Origin: Asterella californica
Taxonomy: Eukaryota; Streptophyta; Marchantiopsida; Marchantiales; Aytoniaceae
Direction: 5' to 3'
NCBI GenBank assembly: GCA_036924285.1
Contig: JAYKYS010000001.1
Location: forward strand, 35,773,501 to 35,837,500
Length of the DNA stretch: 64,000 nt
Part shown: positions 37,663 through 50,389 of the stretch, piece by piece
Layout: the number at the start of each line of letters is the position of its first letter
Position numbering within the stretch: the stretch's first letter is position 1
Translations under genes and position numbers: made by a program
Notes under the pieces: generated by a model
Seen by the model: the letters and a program-made list of their open reading frames with translations, nothing else
What the model was told of the DNA's origin: nothing
Database searches by the model: none

Positions 37663-40060
37663 TGTCGTGTTGTGGTTCGGCTCCTGTGTGAAATTCTTGT
37701 GTAACCTATGTTGTGTTTCTTTTCTGTGTTTCGTGAACTGTATCGCGTAACTCGCCGAACAGTGTGATGAGTGTCACGTTCGTGATTATCTGTTTAAGTG
37801 ATCGCATGATAGAGGAACGTGCCAAGTCATCGATCTGTGCGCGTTCACTTCAGTGGTCCTTGTCGCCGCATTGTGTATAAAATGGTGGGTCGAAGGTTCA
37901 TACGACATTCTCTCTCAACGGGTGATTCGTGAGGGTTCTCGGTGGTTTGCATGGAGGAGTGAAGGACTACAAGAGTGGTGGTTATGGACGGAGGTTTGTT
38001 ACCGGCTCCGGATCTTCTTTTCCCAAATCCATTTCACATCAAGCTTCATTGCATCCACCGCGATCACTTCCGACAGTGGTTAGTTGCATACTTTGGCGAT
38101 GAATTCATGAGGAGAGTGATGGAATTACAGCTTCCGGTGATCCTTCCGATTGTTACATACGGAGAGACTTGAGATATGACGGTGTACATTTTGTTGTGAG
38201 GAACAATGGATCTCAACTATCCATCGAACGTTCCTTTCAACCTTTGGGGCGATGTCCGGTGTCATTGCAGACCGAAGATCAATCATGGGGCTTGGATCGT
38301 GAGAAACTTCGGGCAAGAATATTACATTCGAATGATAGCTTCACCATTTCATTTTGCCGTACCTTTTATTGTAGAACGTTTCCAGGTTGTAATATTGACG
38401 TTGTATTAGTCTGCGACTCAATCGTTTCTATTCAGGTTGAGCGCTTCTATGTAATTACGGACCGCGAAGAATCCATCGACACATCTGAAGGATTTTCTGA
38501 GATCTTAGAGTCTTGTTGATGTTTTATGTCTCCTTGGGAGTAAAAATTCGTTCTAAGGGAAAAGTTAAGAGGAGAAAAGACAAAAAGTAAAGCTCTTTTT
38601 GCTCTTATTGGTCCACTTTGGACCAATGGTGTTCTAGCTGATCCTCGCAACGTTTCTGTGGTTTCTAGAGGCTTCGGAGGTCCATTCGCAAAACGAAGGG
38701 TATGGTTGGAGAGCTCTCGACTGGGGCTACAATCTAGGCTGAAGAATCGGTCGACTTGATGGAAGGATGAGCGTGTTATGATCGATTGAGTGGAGGGGGG
38801 TGCAATTCGTACCTACCGCTACGTTTCTGGTTGTTCCGAGAGACTCGCAAAGAGTTTTGAGGAGCTGTCTGTTGGGTTGGAGAGCTGACGACGTGTTGGT
38901 CGTTTTGATAACAATTTCATCAGGTTCTTGATCGATTTGGATTCTGAACCGACCGATTGAAGTTGAGAAGTGTAGACGTGATAAGACGGGAACAGCGAAC
39001 TGTGATAGTCATGGATAGTTTGCTATTGCTTAAGTTCTGTCTCGAATTTCTGAGTGAAACTTTCCAAGATTGAAGCATGTCTTATCAGTAAGATACTTGG
39101 GAAGTTTCACCTCAAATGGCCGAGTAGTTTATTCAGAATCTTGGATCAAATGTACCTGGGTCTGTAAAGCTCTTAAGTTAGCACAGATTACGGTTTGATC
39201 CATATCTGAGAATTGGTTTGAGATTTCGACCTGAAAATTGTTCAGGGTAGGAGTGAAGGGTCCAATCAAGCTTCCTGTGAAGTTTGATCATCATTGGTCG
39301 ACTGGTTTGGGAGGACTGAGGTCTCAAAGTTCGAAGATACTTCTGTTATTAGCAATTTCGGGTTTTTCGGTATCATCTATTGTCAATTTGATCATTTTCG
39401 AGCAATTTGGAGAGGAGTTTGTTGCTGAAACTGCCATACATGCATACAACTCGACATTGGAAGGTGTGGGGCTGATTTCAGCTCTTGGTGATGAAGAAGA
39501 ACGGAGTCACCATGAGTCTTAAGCTGTTGTTTGGGTTCTCGGAGCTGCCAAGTACTACCGCCGTTGGTGCTATATTGAGATTTGAGTAGTGTTTTGGAGT
39601 ATGCATGCTTTACCTTGCTAGAATGCTTAGTAGACTAGGGTGTACAACAAGTTGTATCGATACTCTATCAAGTTGATTGAGTGATCTTATAGCATCTTCT
39701 GGTTGTACTATGAAGTTGTGATAGTTGGATTGATGGGCAGTTAGCGTCGCTGGGGAGCTATTCAGAAGTCAGGCTTCCAGTGATATAGAGGAATAACTTC
39801 AGTTAGATAATACAGCGCTGAGTATTTTTAGTTAGAGTACAAAAGATCTGTTTGTAACACAAGTTTATGCAACCTATACGTATCTTTGGATCGTAGCAAG
39901 CTTTAAACTTGAGCCGAGCGGATACAAGGTCACTCGGGCTAGAAGAGTAGATAGTGAAACATTTGAGTGGAAACATCCAGATCTAGATCCAACCTTGTCA
40001 ATCCACATACCTCTGCACAGCCATATACCCAGTGTATTCCTAGACAGAAAAACACGTTAT
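37663..40060 (+). repeat. LTR-like block between copies B and C
   Basis: The block begins TGTCGTG directly after the polypurine tract of B, so its left end is a 3' LTR start. It has no domain-bearing frame; the open stretch at 39238-39522 looks incidental. Gag-like coding of C starts at about 40063. If one LTR fills the block it is about 2.3-2.4 kb, close to the 2.5 kb of D, but I could not find a clear CA end or a primer-binding site. C may therefore be joined to it by a deletion that removed the N-terminus of gag. Confidence 0.55.
37876..37883 (+). promoter_or_regulatory. TATA-like box in the LTR of copy B
   Basis: TATAAAAT lies about 215 bp inside the LTR start, a usual place for the U3 promoter that drives element transcription. 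Confidence 0.4.
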
Positions 40061-40062
40061 AC

Positions 40063-43000
40063 AATAGCGTGTGAAGGAGCTCAAGCAGCAGCAAGGACAG
40101 AGTTGTGAGAGCTTTATGCGCGCTTTGAAGGAGGAGTACTACACTGAAGATTCAGAGAGGGTGACCAAGAGAACGTTCTTGGAGTGGGTGATTAAGCCCA
40201 ACAAAGGTTTGTCTGTAAATGAGTTGTTAAGGAAATTTGATCGTCAGTATGCTCAGCTTTCTAGGACAAAAAAGCTTACATTAGAGGTGGAGAAGACGGA
40301 GCTTTTCCTACAAGCAGCGGACGTGACTATTTAGGAGAAGCTTGAGCTGTTGTTGGAAGACAAGAGTGAGGAGAGAGGATTGAAGATTGATTGGAAGGAG
40401 ATTGAAGAGGCTGTCTCTTTGCTGACCAAGAGACAGAGAAGAAGGGACAAGGTGGTGGTAAGTGAAGCAGCACCTCTGATAATTCCTGTCAAGCAGTTGC
40501 CTACTAAACTCGCTTTGGTAATTGCTAGAGAGGAAGACTCACCGCTTGATGAGTTGATTAAGGGTATGAAGGAGCTAAAGCTTAAGCTCACTAGGTTAGA
40601 AGAGAAGGAGCAGAATGTACAGCCTGCTATGCAGAGACCTCAGATGAGAGAAGGCTTTGTTCATCGTTGTATATGGTGTGATAACTTAGACCATGTAAGA
40701 AGAGATTGTGGAGAGTTTTCAGATGCATTGAGGAAGGATCTGATCTTCTTCAAAGATGGTAAGATCCATCTGAGAGAAACTGGGATGATGTTGGAAACTA
40801 ACTTTGGTAAAGGGTGGTATGAAAAGACTTGTGAATGAGATATCAGCATCACATGCTGTTTCTCTTGTGAATGCTGCTACCTGTGGAGTGAAAGTGGAGA
40901 TGGAGAGAGAGAAAAGGACTACTGGGTTGTGGTCTGATGTAGTGCGGTCCGTAGCTAGAACAGAGCTAGACAAGGATGTGCTACGAAGGGTTGGCAACTC
41001 AATTCGAGAAACTACAGGATGGAATGACCCTGTGGATACTATGTCAGTGCATGCTTATGTTGCAAGAAGTCAGCATGAAGCTGTACTAGAAGAAAAACGC
41101 AGGAGGGAGGATGCAAGTGAGGCTTCTACAGCCAAACGACTTGCTACAAGGAGTGAAAGGGCTAGACCAGAGGCAAGGCAGGAGACAACACCTACTCGGG
41201 AGGAAACTATGGAGGATCTACCATCTACAACACCAAAGCAGAAGGAGAGAAGCAAAGAGAAGGATAAGATGCCTGCATACAAACTTCAGTCTGACATTGA
41301 GATTGCTACAGACTTGAAGCAGGTGTTAGAGAATCGTATCTTGAATGGGAAGGTTGAGTTTACTTTGGGTGAGATTCTTGAATTGCAAATCGTGAGTTCC
41401 ATGAGGTTATCATAGATATCATCAAGAGGAAACGTCAGATTTTGGATGAAGCAGCTACGCTTAACGCTCTAGGGACCAAACTGTCGGAGGATGAGGAAGA
41501 TGAGATTGTTGGTTACTGCTCTCAAGTATCAGAGGGAAGATCGTATCAGCACGTGAGGTTTGAAGATGAGGTGGAAGCATCACAGAAGAGTCATTACTCT
41601 CACAACCATTGGGAAAGAGCGACCACGGAGACCTTAGTGAAGCTGGGAGATCTAGAGGAACCTGTGGTGGCGTTGATTGATCACGGCTCAGAGATTAATC
41701 TGATGTCTAAGGAGTTGTACAAGCGTGGAAGGTGGTCCATAGACACCGACCATGGATGGCTTATCCGTGCTGACAACAACCAGAGAGGAGAACTCTATGG
41801 TGCTTGTCCCAACATCAAGGTAACTGTGGGTGACATCAGTGATGTTCAGAATTTCTTTGTGCAAGACATGTCAACCTATCCTATCATTCTAAGGCAGCTT
41901 TACATTACTGCTGTTAGAATGGAGACACGAGTTATGGATGATGGTTCAGCCTATGCTAGAATACGTAGTAGAGATGACAGAAGAGCTGTTCAGTTTTTGA
42001 CCGTTGCTGCAGAACATGAGAAGAATCGTGATAGTTTGAGAGACCGTCCACTGCCTAAGATTACTCAAGAGTTTAGAGAGTCTAGGGGTTTTGACAGAGT
42101 ATCATTGAAGAGAGAGACTTCAACGATACAATAGAGATAGGATTCTCGCCTGATCCAGTAGAGCAAGAAGCTGTATCCACTAGCTTCTTAGGACTGACAT
42201 CATGTGGATCAATGTGTTATAGGAAGGTTGAGAATCTGAAGAGGTTTGAGAGACAACATGTGAAGTATGTACAACAATCTTTGAGGGATAGTGGAGAGTT
42301 AGCCGGAGATGAATACATATCTGGAGTGTTTGAAGAACAGTATTTGGTAGATACTATAGGGGAGTTGAAATCTATAGTAGAAAGTTTTATAGATGATGTA
42401 GATAGAGTGGTGAGAGTGAGCTCCAAGGAGCTTTATGATGTAATTGATAAGTTTATAGATCGACAAGAGGTGTATGTGGAGACCAAGTACAAGTCAGTGG
42501 CAAAGAAAGTCAAACCAGTGGCTTTGTCTTTACCACTCGATTACAATCAGAAGATGGAGCAAGCTGCACGAAAACCGACGCTCAGAGGACCGAGAAGAAT
42601 TGGGCACCAGTTCACAGAAACAACACTGAAGGAGCTGAGGATTGGAGGTGATGGATTTCTTACTGAGCAAGAGAAGAAGAGCTTCAGGGAGATGCTATCT
42701 AGGCATGGTAAGGCATTTGCGTTTGAGTCACATGAAGTAGGATGTGTAGATCCAAGTGTAGTTGCACCTATGGTAATCTTTACTATACCGCATGTGCCTT
42801 GGAATCTACGTCCTATCCTTGTACCTATAGTTCTCTATTCTAGCAGATGGTTTACTGTTCTGAAGAAGAGTGGAGCTTTGAGATTCATTCAAGATATGCA
42901 ACTAGTTAACAAGGTGATTGTCAGGAATATGGGTATAGGACCTATTGTATTTGCAGAGGCTTTTGCTGGTCGTGCTATCTATTTAATGAGAGACTTATAT

Positions 43001-43150
43001 TCAGGTTATGATCAATTTCAGTTATCCTCGGAGAGTAGAGATTTGACTACAATGAGGACACCTTTGGGATTACTAAAGATGTGCACCTTGCCACAAGGTG
43101 CTACCAATTCTGTAGCACATATGATGAATGGCATGAATAAAGTTTTGAGG
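40063..43150 (+). pseudogene. Ty3 family copy C: gag, protease and first half of RT
   Basis: Gag enters partway (ERVTKRTFLEW; D has ERVTRRTFLDW), with TAG at 40332-40334, a zinc knuckle CIWCDNLDHVRRDC near 40672-40713 and a lysine/glutamate-rich region. A protease follows with LIDHGSEINLMS near 41675-41710 (DHGS in place of the usual DTGA/DSGA), then a linker and RT up to MNGMNKVL at about 43147. The phase changes near 40810, 41385 and 42140-42210. An internal deletion of about 27 codons before YSSRWFTV is evident against D. The sequence then stops abruptly in mid-RT where ORF-X begins. Integrase and 3' LTR are missing. The missing N-terminus and two abrupt ends make it a fragment. Confidence 0.85.
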
Positions 43151-44450
43151 AGGCAGGAGTAGCTCGAGGAAGACCATCTTCCTGGACTGAAGATTGGTGG
43201 CGCAGGGTCTTCCACAGGTCAGAATTCGAGGACCGAGGTTATTGGCTCGAGAAGAAGATCTTACCAAGGATCGTGAGTGAGTGGCATGTGCCTGGAAGCA
43301 CAACTTGCCTCTTCACGGAGGACAGACAGGGAAGGAACGAATGGAAGGTAGAATCTTACAGAGAGCCGAAGAAGCGACTTCTGGCGAAGCTGTTTTTGCA
43401 TCTCTTTCCCAAGGAGAAAGCGCAAAAGACGAGGTACTTAGGAGATCAAGACGTGGAGTTCTTGGAAGCAGTGTGTGTCAGAGAGAACGTCAACTGGGGA
43501 TCGTTCTTCCACGTATATGTACAGGCAGAGCTAGCGTACTTAGGTACCCCGGCAGGAGGACACTTGACACCTTTTCTCTGTTACCTGTACGTAGCCATGG
43601 GGGATCTCACGGAAGATCAGTTGGTGAAGTATGGGCCAACAGAGCAGCATGAGGCGAAGGAGGAGACCTCGGAAGAAGACGACCGAGCAGCAGCCGCAAC
43701 TCCCTCTCCCACTCTGATGCCGCAGCTGAGGCTCGACACTCATCAGAAGACGCTTCTAGTGGAGGAAGACGACGCCAGTGGGTCGGAAGATGCCATGCCT
43801 CCAAGGAAGATGGGTCCTAGAAGTGTACCTAGGAAGACCACCTCCCTCATTCATTCAGGAGCGGAGTCTGACTCGCAGGAGAAGCCGCTGAGTACCCGAC
43901 CGGAGCAAAAGACCGCTTTTGCCACACTAGGGAGTCTTCCGAAGACTCTAGAAGACGAAGGATGGATGGATACTCCTACTGCGATGCGAGGAAGTGCAGT
44001 AAAGAGGACCGCTTCTACCATAGGGAGAGATCTTCCACCCCGGAAGATGAGAAGAGTAGCTTCTTCCCGTGTGCAGAAGCTGAAGACCATAGTGGTGAAG
44101 AGGCATCCTTGCCTCTAGAAGACAAGGTCGACACCTCCGATCGGATTGTGGAGATGAACATGTCTTCCACGGGAAGAAGACTGGAAGAGTTCAGTGCCTT
44201 CTTCCACTCAGAGATCCAGCCCGCTATGGAGTTGCTGGAGAAGAGAGCGAAGGCTCAGGAGAAGCCCTTACAGCTTGGATTCGGTCTGCGCACCCTGATG
44301 CGTCAGGAAGAAGGTCAGAAGAAGGCAGAAGCGCTGGAAGCTAGTCTCCGCACCACAGAGAAGCTCTTAGCGAGGTACAAGACGGAAGCAGCCGCTTCTG
44401 CCAAGGAGCTGACCCAACTGAGGAAGAGCAACCAGGAGTTGCAGGCGCGT
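43151..44450 (+). pseudogene. ORF-X, 5' part: unknown protein with coiled coil, interrupted by element D
   Basis: One frame is open from 43141 to 44118 (GRPSSWTEDWWRRVF, then RGYWLEKKILPRIVSEWHVP). A neighbouring frame continues to the D insertion at 44450, so a frameshift lies at about 44060-44118. The first 150 residues look globular; EFLEAVCVRENVNWGSFFHVY is loosely like the 'plant transposon protein' or extra-ORF domains of some plant retroelements. A charged, low-complexity middle (SEEDD, PPRKM) follows, then a heptad-rich segment from about 44200. Removing D and one copy of GCGT joins it in phase to the coding at 63674-63838. I do not recognise the family. It may be a retroelement accessory ORF, or less likely a host gene; its start is lost at the junction with copy C. 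Confidence 0.6.
44447..44450. other. Target-site duplication of element D, left copy
   Basis: GCGT precedes the LTR start TGTCGAGG and is repeated at 63670-63673 just after the other LTR ends in CGACA. Confidence 0.8.
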
Positions 44451-46955
44451 TGTCGAGGAGAGTCCTTCTCAGGAAGGGCGAGCCTTCTGGCTGTGATAGA
44501 TCGCGAGATAGAAGTAGAGATTGTATATCAAACACTATGACTATAGATTATTTGCTACTCAACAGATCAAGTATCAAGTCTCAGGAGACAGATCCACCTT
44601 CAGACACGACAGATAAGAGAAACCTGAACTCACGATGCTTTATTTCTCTTCCAAAACGCACTCAATAGTCCTCCACATATATCAATTTACAGCCTATCTC
44701 TACTCAACTCCTTACGTTGATCACCGCAGATTCCAAACAGCCAATTCTCACTCAACTAGTCTTTTCTCCAGCAGATTTCTCTCCAGAACCTACAACCGAT
44801 GAAGATTTGAAACTCTAACGTCTTGTATCCCTCCCTACGACAGCTTCAGCATTGAAATTTCTCAGAAAACCTGACCTTCTCAGTCTCAGTCTCAGTTTCA
44901 GTCCCTCCACTCAAATAATGCTCTCTTTCCACCAAATTCACCTCAACTCAAGTCTGGTAGGTGAAATTCAGACCTCAAACTCTTAATCTCCTCTCTGCGT
45001 CAACCTCTCAACTGAAAACTATCAAGAATTTAATCCAGCGTCAATCAAGAGTCCCTTGCAGATTATCAAAACGATCTCCTTCAATAAAACTGCCTCCTGT
45101 CCGATCAGAAGAAATTTTGTCTCCAAACTGCTCTCAGTCCCCCAAATACTTGTCCGTCCCTCTGTCACGATCACCCAACAGAGGTCCTCAATTCAGTTCT
45201 GTCAGAAAAATTGATCTCCTTCCGCCTCCAAGCTTCTCCTTCCGCTTTAGCTTTTCGATCTCTGTAAAAAAATCTCCCCAAAGAAAAGTGTCCTTGACCC
45301 CAAGTCGTCGCAGATATTTTACCTAAAAGTTAAGGCCCTAGCTTAAGCTGCCCCCCTGCTATCCTTGTCGATGACCCCCTCTTAAACTCTAATTCTCCTC
45401 CTTCCGCCTCCGCTGTAATTTTTCGCTCCAACCTTCCGCGGTAATCTTCCGCTTCCGTTGTAGTTTTCCGCTTCTGCTGTAATCTTCCGCTCCAACCTTC
45501 CGCGGTAATCTTCCGCTTCCGTTGTAGTCTTCCGCTTCCACTGTAATCTTCCGCTTCAAGCTTCCGCGGTAATCTTCCGCTTCCGCTGTAGTTTTCCGCT
45601 CCAATCTTCCGCTTCAATCTTCCGCGGTAATCTTCCGCTTCCGTTGTAGTCTTTCGCTTCCATTGTAATCTTCCGCTTCAAGCTTCCGCGGTAATCTTCC
45701 GCTTCCGCTGTAATATTCCGCTTCAAGCTTCCGCGGTAATCTTCCGCTTCCGCTGTAGTTTTCCGCTTCCGCTGTAATCTTCCGCTCCAACCTTCCGGGG
45801 TAATCTTCCGCTCCAACCTTCCGGGGTAATCTTCCGCTTCCGTTGTAGTCTTCCGCTTCCACTGTAATCTTCCGCTTCAAGCTTCCGCGGTAATCTTCCG
45901 CTTCCGCTGTAGTTTTCCGCTTCCGCTGTAATATTCCGCTTCAAGCATCCGTGGTAATCTTCCGCTTCCGCTGTAATCTTCCGCTCCAACCTTCCGCGGT
46001 AATCTTCCGCTTCCGTTGTAGTCTTCCGCTTCCACTGTAATCTTCCGCTTCCGCTGTAGTTTTCCGCTTCAGTTTTAAGGCCCCTGCTAAAGCTGTTCCT
46101 CTTCTGTCCTTAATAATCAGCAAAAGTTTCCCGTGCCCTCGATGCCATCTTGATGCCACCCTGAATATACTACAAGCCATCCAATGTAGGCTGAAGCCCC
46201 AACACTTATGAGGCTGCCCCACAGGGCTTACAGCCCCCCCATATGCGCACCAAGTATCTCCCATAGTATATTCAGAATGGCATGCGGAGGCTTAGGCCAG
46301 GAAGCCCACGATTAAGGGAGATATCGGTCTCCCGCCCCTAGATATGTAGACTCCCTTCCAGGAGGCCAACATGCAGGAATAGGAACCAGAGGCCGGGGGG
46401 ATTGATCCTGAGACCACTTCCCTCCTAGGCAGGCACCCTATCACTGGGATGGCCTTTGGTTCCGTTCAAGAAGGTAAAAACTTTTGTACATATGTTTACC
46501 TGAAGAAATTTTTCTGTAAAATCCTTACTAGCCTTTCCTACACTAACTTCTCTATACAACTCCGTTTTTAGTGAACAAGGAGTCAAAACTATAGTATTTG
46601 CGAACACCTACACACTCACACTATCCGATTCTGAGTTCGAGTCACGAACCAAAATCGACAGATTTCCCTCTTTCACATATTTCACAGCCTAAAACTCGTA
46701 CTAACTATTGCTTAAAACACTTTCTGTCAAAACTAGAAGCATGAGGTCCCTCTCCTCGTCGAGCTTTGCATTCTGGTGTCTTTCGACTCCTTTAGGGGTG
46801 ATATTCCAACCCAAGCTAGGGGGCAGCTTGTCAAGCATAGCCCCAGCTTAGCTCCTGCCTAGCTTGTTAAGCTGCAGGGCAGCTCCCTTTACACAATATA
46901 GAAAAAAATCTCTCTGCAATACTTTTCACTGTATAGACCTATGTACAATACGACA
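44451..46955 (-). repeat. 3' LTR of element D
   Basis: Matches the copy at 61143-63669 across its length, with a few indels and substitutions. The largest indel, near 44530, is about 50 bases present only in the other copy. It contains a minisatellite at 45395-46072 and ends CAATACGACA next to the polypurine tract of D. Open frames inside it come from the repeat and are not genes. Confidence 0.9.
45395..46072 (-). repeat. Minisatellite in the 3' LTR of D
   Basis: About 0.68 kb of interleaved 19-bp units (GTAATCTTCCGCTTCCGCT and variants) and 26-bp units (GTAATCTTCCGCTCCAACCT and onward) built on TTCCGC. Because 19 is not divisible by three, the minus strand reads the same lysine- and glutamate-rich peptide (KRKITAEAEDY, SGSGRLPRK) in all phases without stops. 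The array differs in copy number from the one in the other LTR. Confidence 0.9.
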
Positions 46956-46972
46956 TTCACCCCCTCCAAACC
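46956..46972 (-). other. Polypurine tract of element D
   Basis: On the minus strand this reads GGTTTGGAGGGGGTGAA directly before the LTR start TGTCG. It corresponds to the tracts of B and E. Confidence 0.8.
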
Positions 46973-47069
46973 TGCACATCCTCTGGTATGTGCCAATCCG
47001 TCACCGATCCTCGTGGTCCTCCAAATCGTCTTCGCTCTCTGCGACCGTCTCAGAAAGGTCTTCATTTGC

Positions 47070-50000
47070 TCATGTCTGCTCTGAATCTAAGAACTCAGCT
47101 AGCTCCACAGTCTCCCCTCTCTTCTTGAATAACTTCACTCGTTTCCCAGCAACATGAAGCCTTAAAGGCGTGCCATCTAGCTCTTGCAAGGAATAAGTAG
47201 CATTCTGATGTACATCAGAGACAAGGTAAGGGCCAAACCACCTTCTCGAAAACTTTCGAACTATAGAGTGTTGGTTCTCCAATGTGCTGTCGTATACCAA
47301 CACCCAGTCCCCAACTTGTATCGATTTTGGTCGTAGTCTATGAGTCTTATCAAACCTCTCCTTGTTCCCAAGTCGAGCCGCCTTCAACCGTCGCTGCGCT
47401 TCAGAGAGATCCTCTTCTCTACATTCTAACTGTCTGATTCGAAGTGCCAGAAGTTGTACACGATCCATTCCTTCCTCCCATGGTAAAGTAGCCCATGTAG
47501 GAAAGTCCTCTTCTGCTGGCATAATCGGCGTCTGACCCAGCATCAGTTTAGTGAGCATGTATCCAGTAGTAGTGCAATGAGTTGACCTGTCAGCCCACAG
47601 AGCAAAAGGAAGCAACCTAGGCCACTGTCTATGCCTACCATTACATGCCTTTACCAGAGCTTGAACAATCGACGGATGCCCTCTCTCGCTCTTACCAATC
47701 CCTTCCGGATTCATAGCAGTAGTGAGTTTTAGTTTCACTCCGTGTTGGACGAAGAACTCCTTTGCTTCCGTACTACGCAACTCTCCTCTGTCTGCACGCA
47801 ATCTTCCTATAGATCCGTACCTACAGACAATATCTTCAAGAACAAACCTACATATTCCTTCTGTGGTCTTCGTCCTCAGAGCTCGTCCTTCCACAAAATT
47901 GGAGAGGTCTTCTCGAGCCAACACCAAGTACCTCATACCTCATAACCCAGGAGGCATTGCTACTAAATCAAGAACCCATTGAAAATGGATACTGGGCGGA
48001 TAAGTTGGTACCAGACCATCCCTGTAACGTACCTTTGAATAAAATTGACAGTGTAGGCATGAGCTTACAAAGTTCACCACATCCTGATAAAGTCCTCTCC
48101 ACCAATATCTCTCCTTCAGTTTTGTATAAGTAGCCCAAGCTCCCCGATGTCCGGCCCACAAGGTGTCATGAAACTCCTTCATCAACCGTTGCTTGGTCTG
48201 CTGATCGTCTATAACTCGCAAAAGCGCTCCATCTCTTCTCTTTGGACGTTTCCAAAGATATCCATCTCGCAACAAGTAATCGTATGCCTTCCTCCTTATC
48301 TCTCTGAACTCTACATCACTCAAACCCTCCTGTCTGTTCAAAGAACTCAGATAAAGTCCAATGTCACGTAACCTTCCCGTGTAGAACTCCTCTTTGAATG
48401 GCAGTGGCTCCAAATCCGAAGTTTGTTGACTACACCAAACATCTCTCTTCTCTTCATTCTCCACCTCTGCAAACATCTCATCCTCATCTATGTAGCGAGC
48501 CCTAGACAGCATGTCTGCAACTGGATTCTCTTTCCCGGCAATGTGTTTCAGCTCAGGGTTCAAACTCCGGATGTAAGCAATCCATCTTAACATTGCTATG
48601 TCTGGAGTACTGCAGTTTGCTATCATACCAAGCAAGGGCAAACAATCTGTTTCTAAAATCACATGAACACCTATCAAGAACTCCCGATCTACCTTCATAG
48701 CAGTAACAGTTCCCCATAGTTCACGCTTTACTTGAGGATAGTTACGTTGTCTGTCTGTCAAAATTCGGGCTCCAAATCTAGAAACAAACCGCACACCATC
48801 TGCATCTTCCTGACCAACTGCCCATCCAATCGCCTTTGGACTCGTGTCTACAGTTAGTATCACCGGTCTTCCTCTCTGATAGTTAAGTCTCCTCAGTATG
48901 GGTGGAGACTTCAGAATCTCCTTCAGCCGTTCCATTGTCTCATGATGCTCTTGCCGCCAAGTAAACCTCTTCCCTTTTCTCAGAAGCGCATACAAAGGTT
49001 CGGCAATGTGTGCATAATGAGGAATACTCACGCGAAAGAACACACAAGCTCCCAAGAAACGTCGAACCTCAGTGATATTCGTACAGTCTGCTATCCTTGC
49101 TATAGCATCTACCTTCTCTGGGTTCGGTCTTCTCCCAAATGTGCCACATAAATGACCAACCACCATAACCTCTGACATTCCAAAACGAGATTTGGTACCT
49201 GATAGAGTGAGGTGTACCTCCTCCAGACGTGTTAGAATCCTACCCACGTCATGAATATGATCAGCAATAAACTTCCTGCAACCATTGGAAGTCACAGTCT
49301 CATCCTTGTCTTCCACCGGACAGCCTTTCATGAGAATGTCATCCAGAAATGGGATAGTGATCTCAGGTACAAATTCTCGCAACACCTTATGCATCGCGTT
49401 CTGCATATGTGCTACTGAGTTTGTTGCTCCTTGAGGAAGAGTGCACATCCGCATCAATCCCAAGGGCGTGCGCATGGTAGTCAAGTCTCTACTTTCCAAG
49501 GCAAGTTGAAACTGATCATAACCCGAAAACAAATCTCCAATAGAATAGACAGACCTTCCAGCAAACGCCTCAGCTACCTCATCAACCACAGGTCCTGTTC
49601 CCACGTTCCGAATCGTGATGTTGTTGGCAGGCTGCAAGTCTTGGATAAAGCGCAAAGCTCCTGACTTCTTAGGCACCGTGAACCATCGGCTGGAATACGG
49701 AGCCATGGAGGGCTCGAGGATACCCATCTGCATCTTCTCCTTCAATAGCTCAATGAGCTTTGGCAGCAAGGCACGAGGGACTGGAATCGGCTTCAAGTCC
49801 CAAGGCACATGAGGTACAGTGAAGATAACCATCGGAGCTATCACACTAGGATCCACACAACCAATCTCTTCAGCTGAAAAAAAAAATGCTCTACCATGAC
49901 TGACAATCATCTGTTCAAAAATCTTCTTCTCTACTTCAGTCAAGAAACCACCCCCTCCTATCTGGAGTTGTTCGAGTGTTTCCTGAGTGAACTGATGCCC

Positions 50001-50385
50001 TATTCGTCCAGGATTTCTGAGTACAAACTCAGTGGCGGCTGACTCCATCTGCTGTTGCGGATCAACAGCCAATTGGGTCGCCACAGGCTTCACCTTCCTT
50101 GCTACAGCTTTATATTTGGCGTGTACTTCTGCTTCCTGACGAGAGCCGCACCAGTAGACTGCATCCTTCCATTCATTCTCCAGTCTCGGATGAGGACGAT
50201 ATCGCAAGTACGAGACAATCTCCTCATAGACTTCAGGAGAATGGATGGGGATCGTCACCCTACCTCCCAACTGTTCTTCCATCCTACCCACTTCTCTAGC
50301 CAATGAACAAAAGATTGTACACCGATAAACTCTTGATACACACCAGAAATCATTTCATTTTCCTCCAGAGCTCCTATACAGCGTA
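47070..50385 (-). pseudogene. Element D pol: RT, RNase H, integrase
   Basis: The main frame (50303 down to 47940, 787 codons) encodes RT with WFTVPKKSGALRFIQD, SGYDQFQL and a PFLDDI catalytic box. RNase H (ILTVDTSP, then ADMLSRARY) and the integrase finger (HDTLWAGHRG) follow. TGA at 47940-47942, replacing the tryptophan of copy B (GIWQMRYLVL), separates the rest of integrase. That part is in the same phase (47936 down to 47070) and has LRADRGEL, SERGHP and the C-terminal FGPYLV. RT copies the element RNA, RNase H removes the template and integrase inserts the cDNA. Upstream, 50385-50303 is coding in another phase (EENEMISGVYQEF), so a frameshift lies near 50300. The frame up to the insertion at 50386 is continuous with 58276-58467 once element A is removed. 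Confidence 0.9.
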
Positions 50386-50389
50386 GATC
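50386..50389. other. Target-site duplication of element A, left copy
   Basis: GATC lies immediately before the LTR start TGTAACG and is repeated at 58272-58275 after the second LTR. It interrupts the pol frame of element D. Confidence 0.9.

Noticed and set aside
39238..39522. 94-codon ORF between copies B and C
   Set aside because: It lies in LTR-like sequence, has no domain and is flanked by stops; it is treated as incidental.
45330..45989. Several overlapping minus-strand ORFs encoding lysine- and glutamate-rich repeat proteins
   Set aside because: They are the LTR minisatellite read in different phases; all phases are open because the unit contains no stop. The same set recurs in the other LTR.
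35866..47942. UGA read as tryptophan (variant genetic code)
   Set aside because: TGA replaces arginine and glycine as well as tryptophan. Element A and the non-LTR ORF use TGG for tryptophan throughout and stop at TAA or TAG, and the affected copies also carry frameshifts. Decay explains it better.
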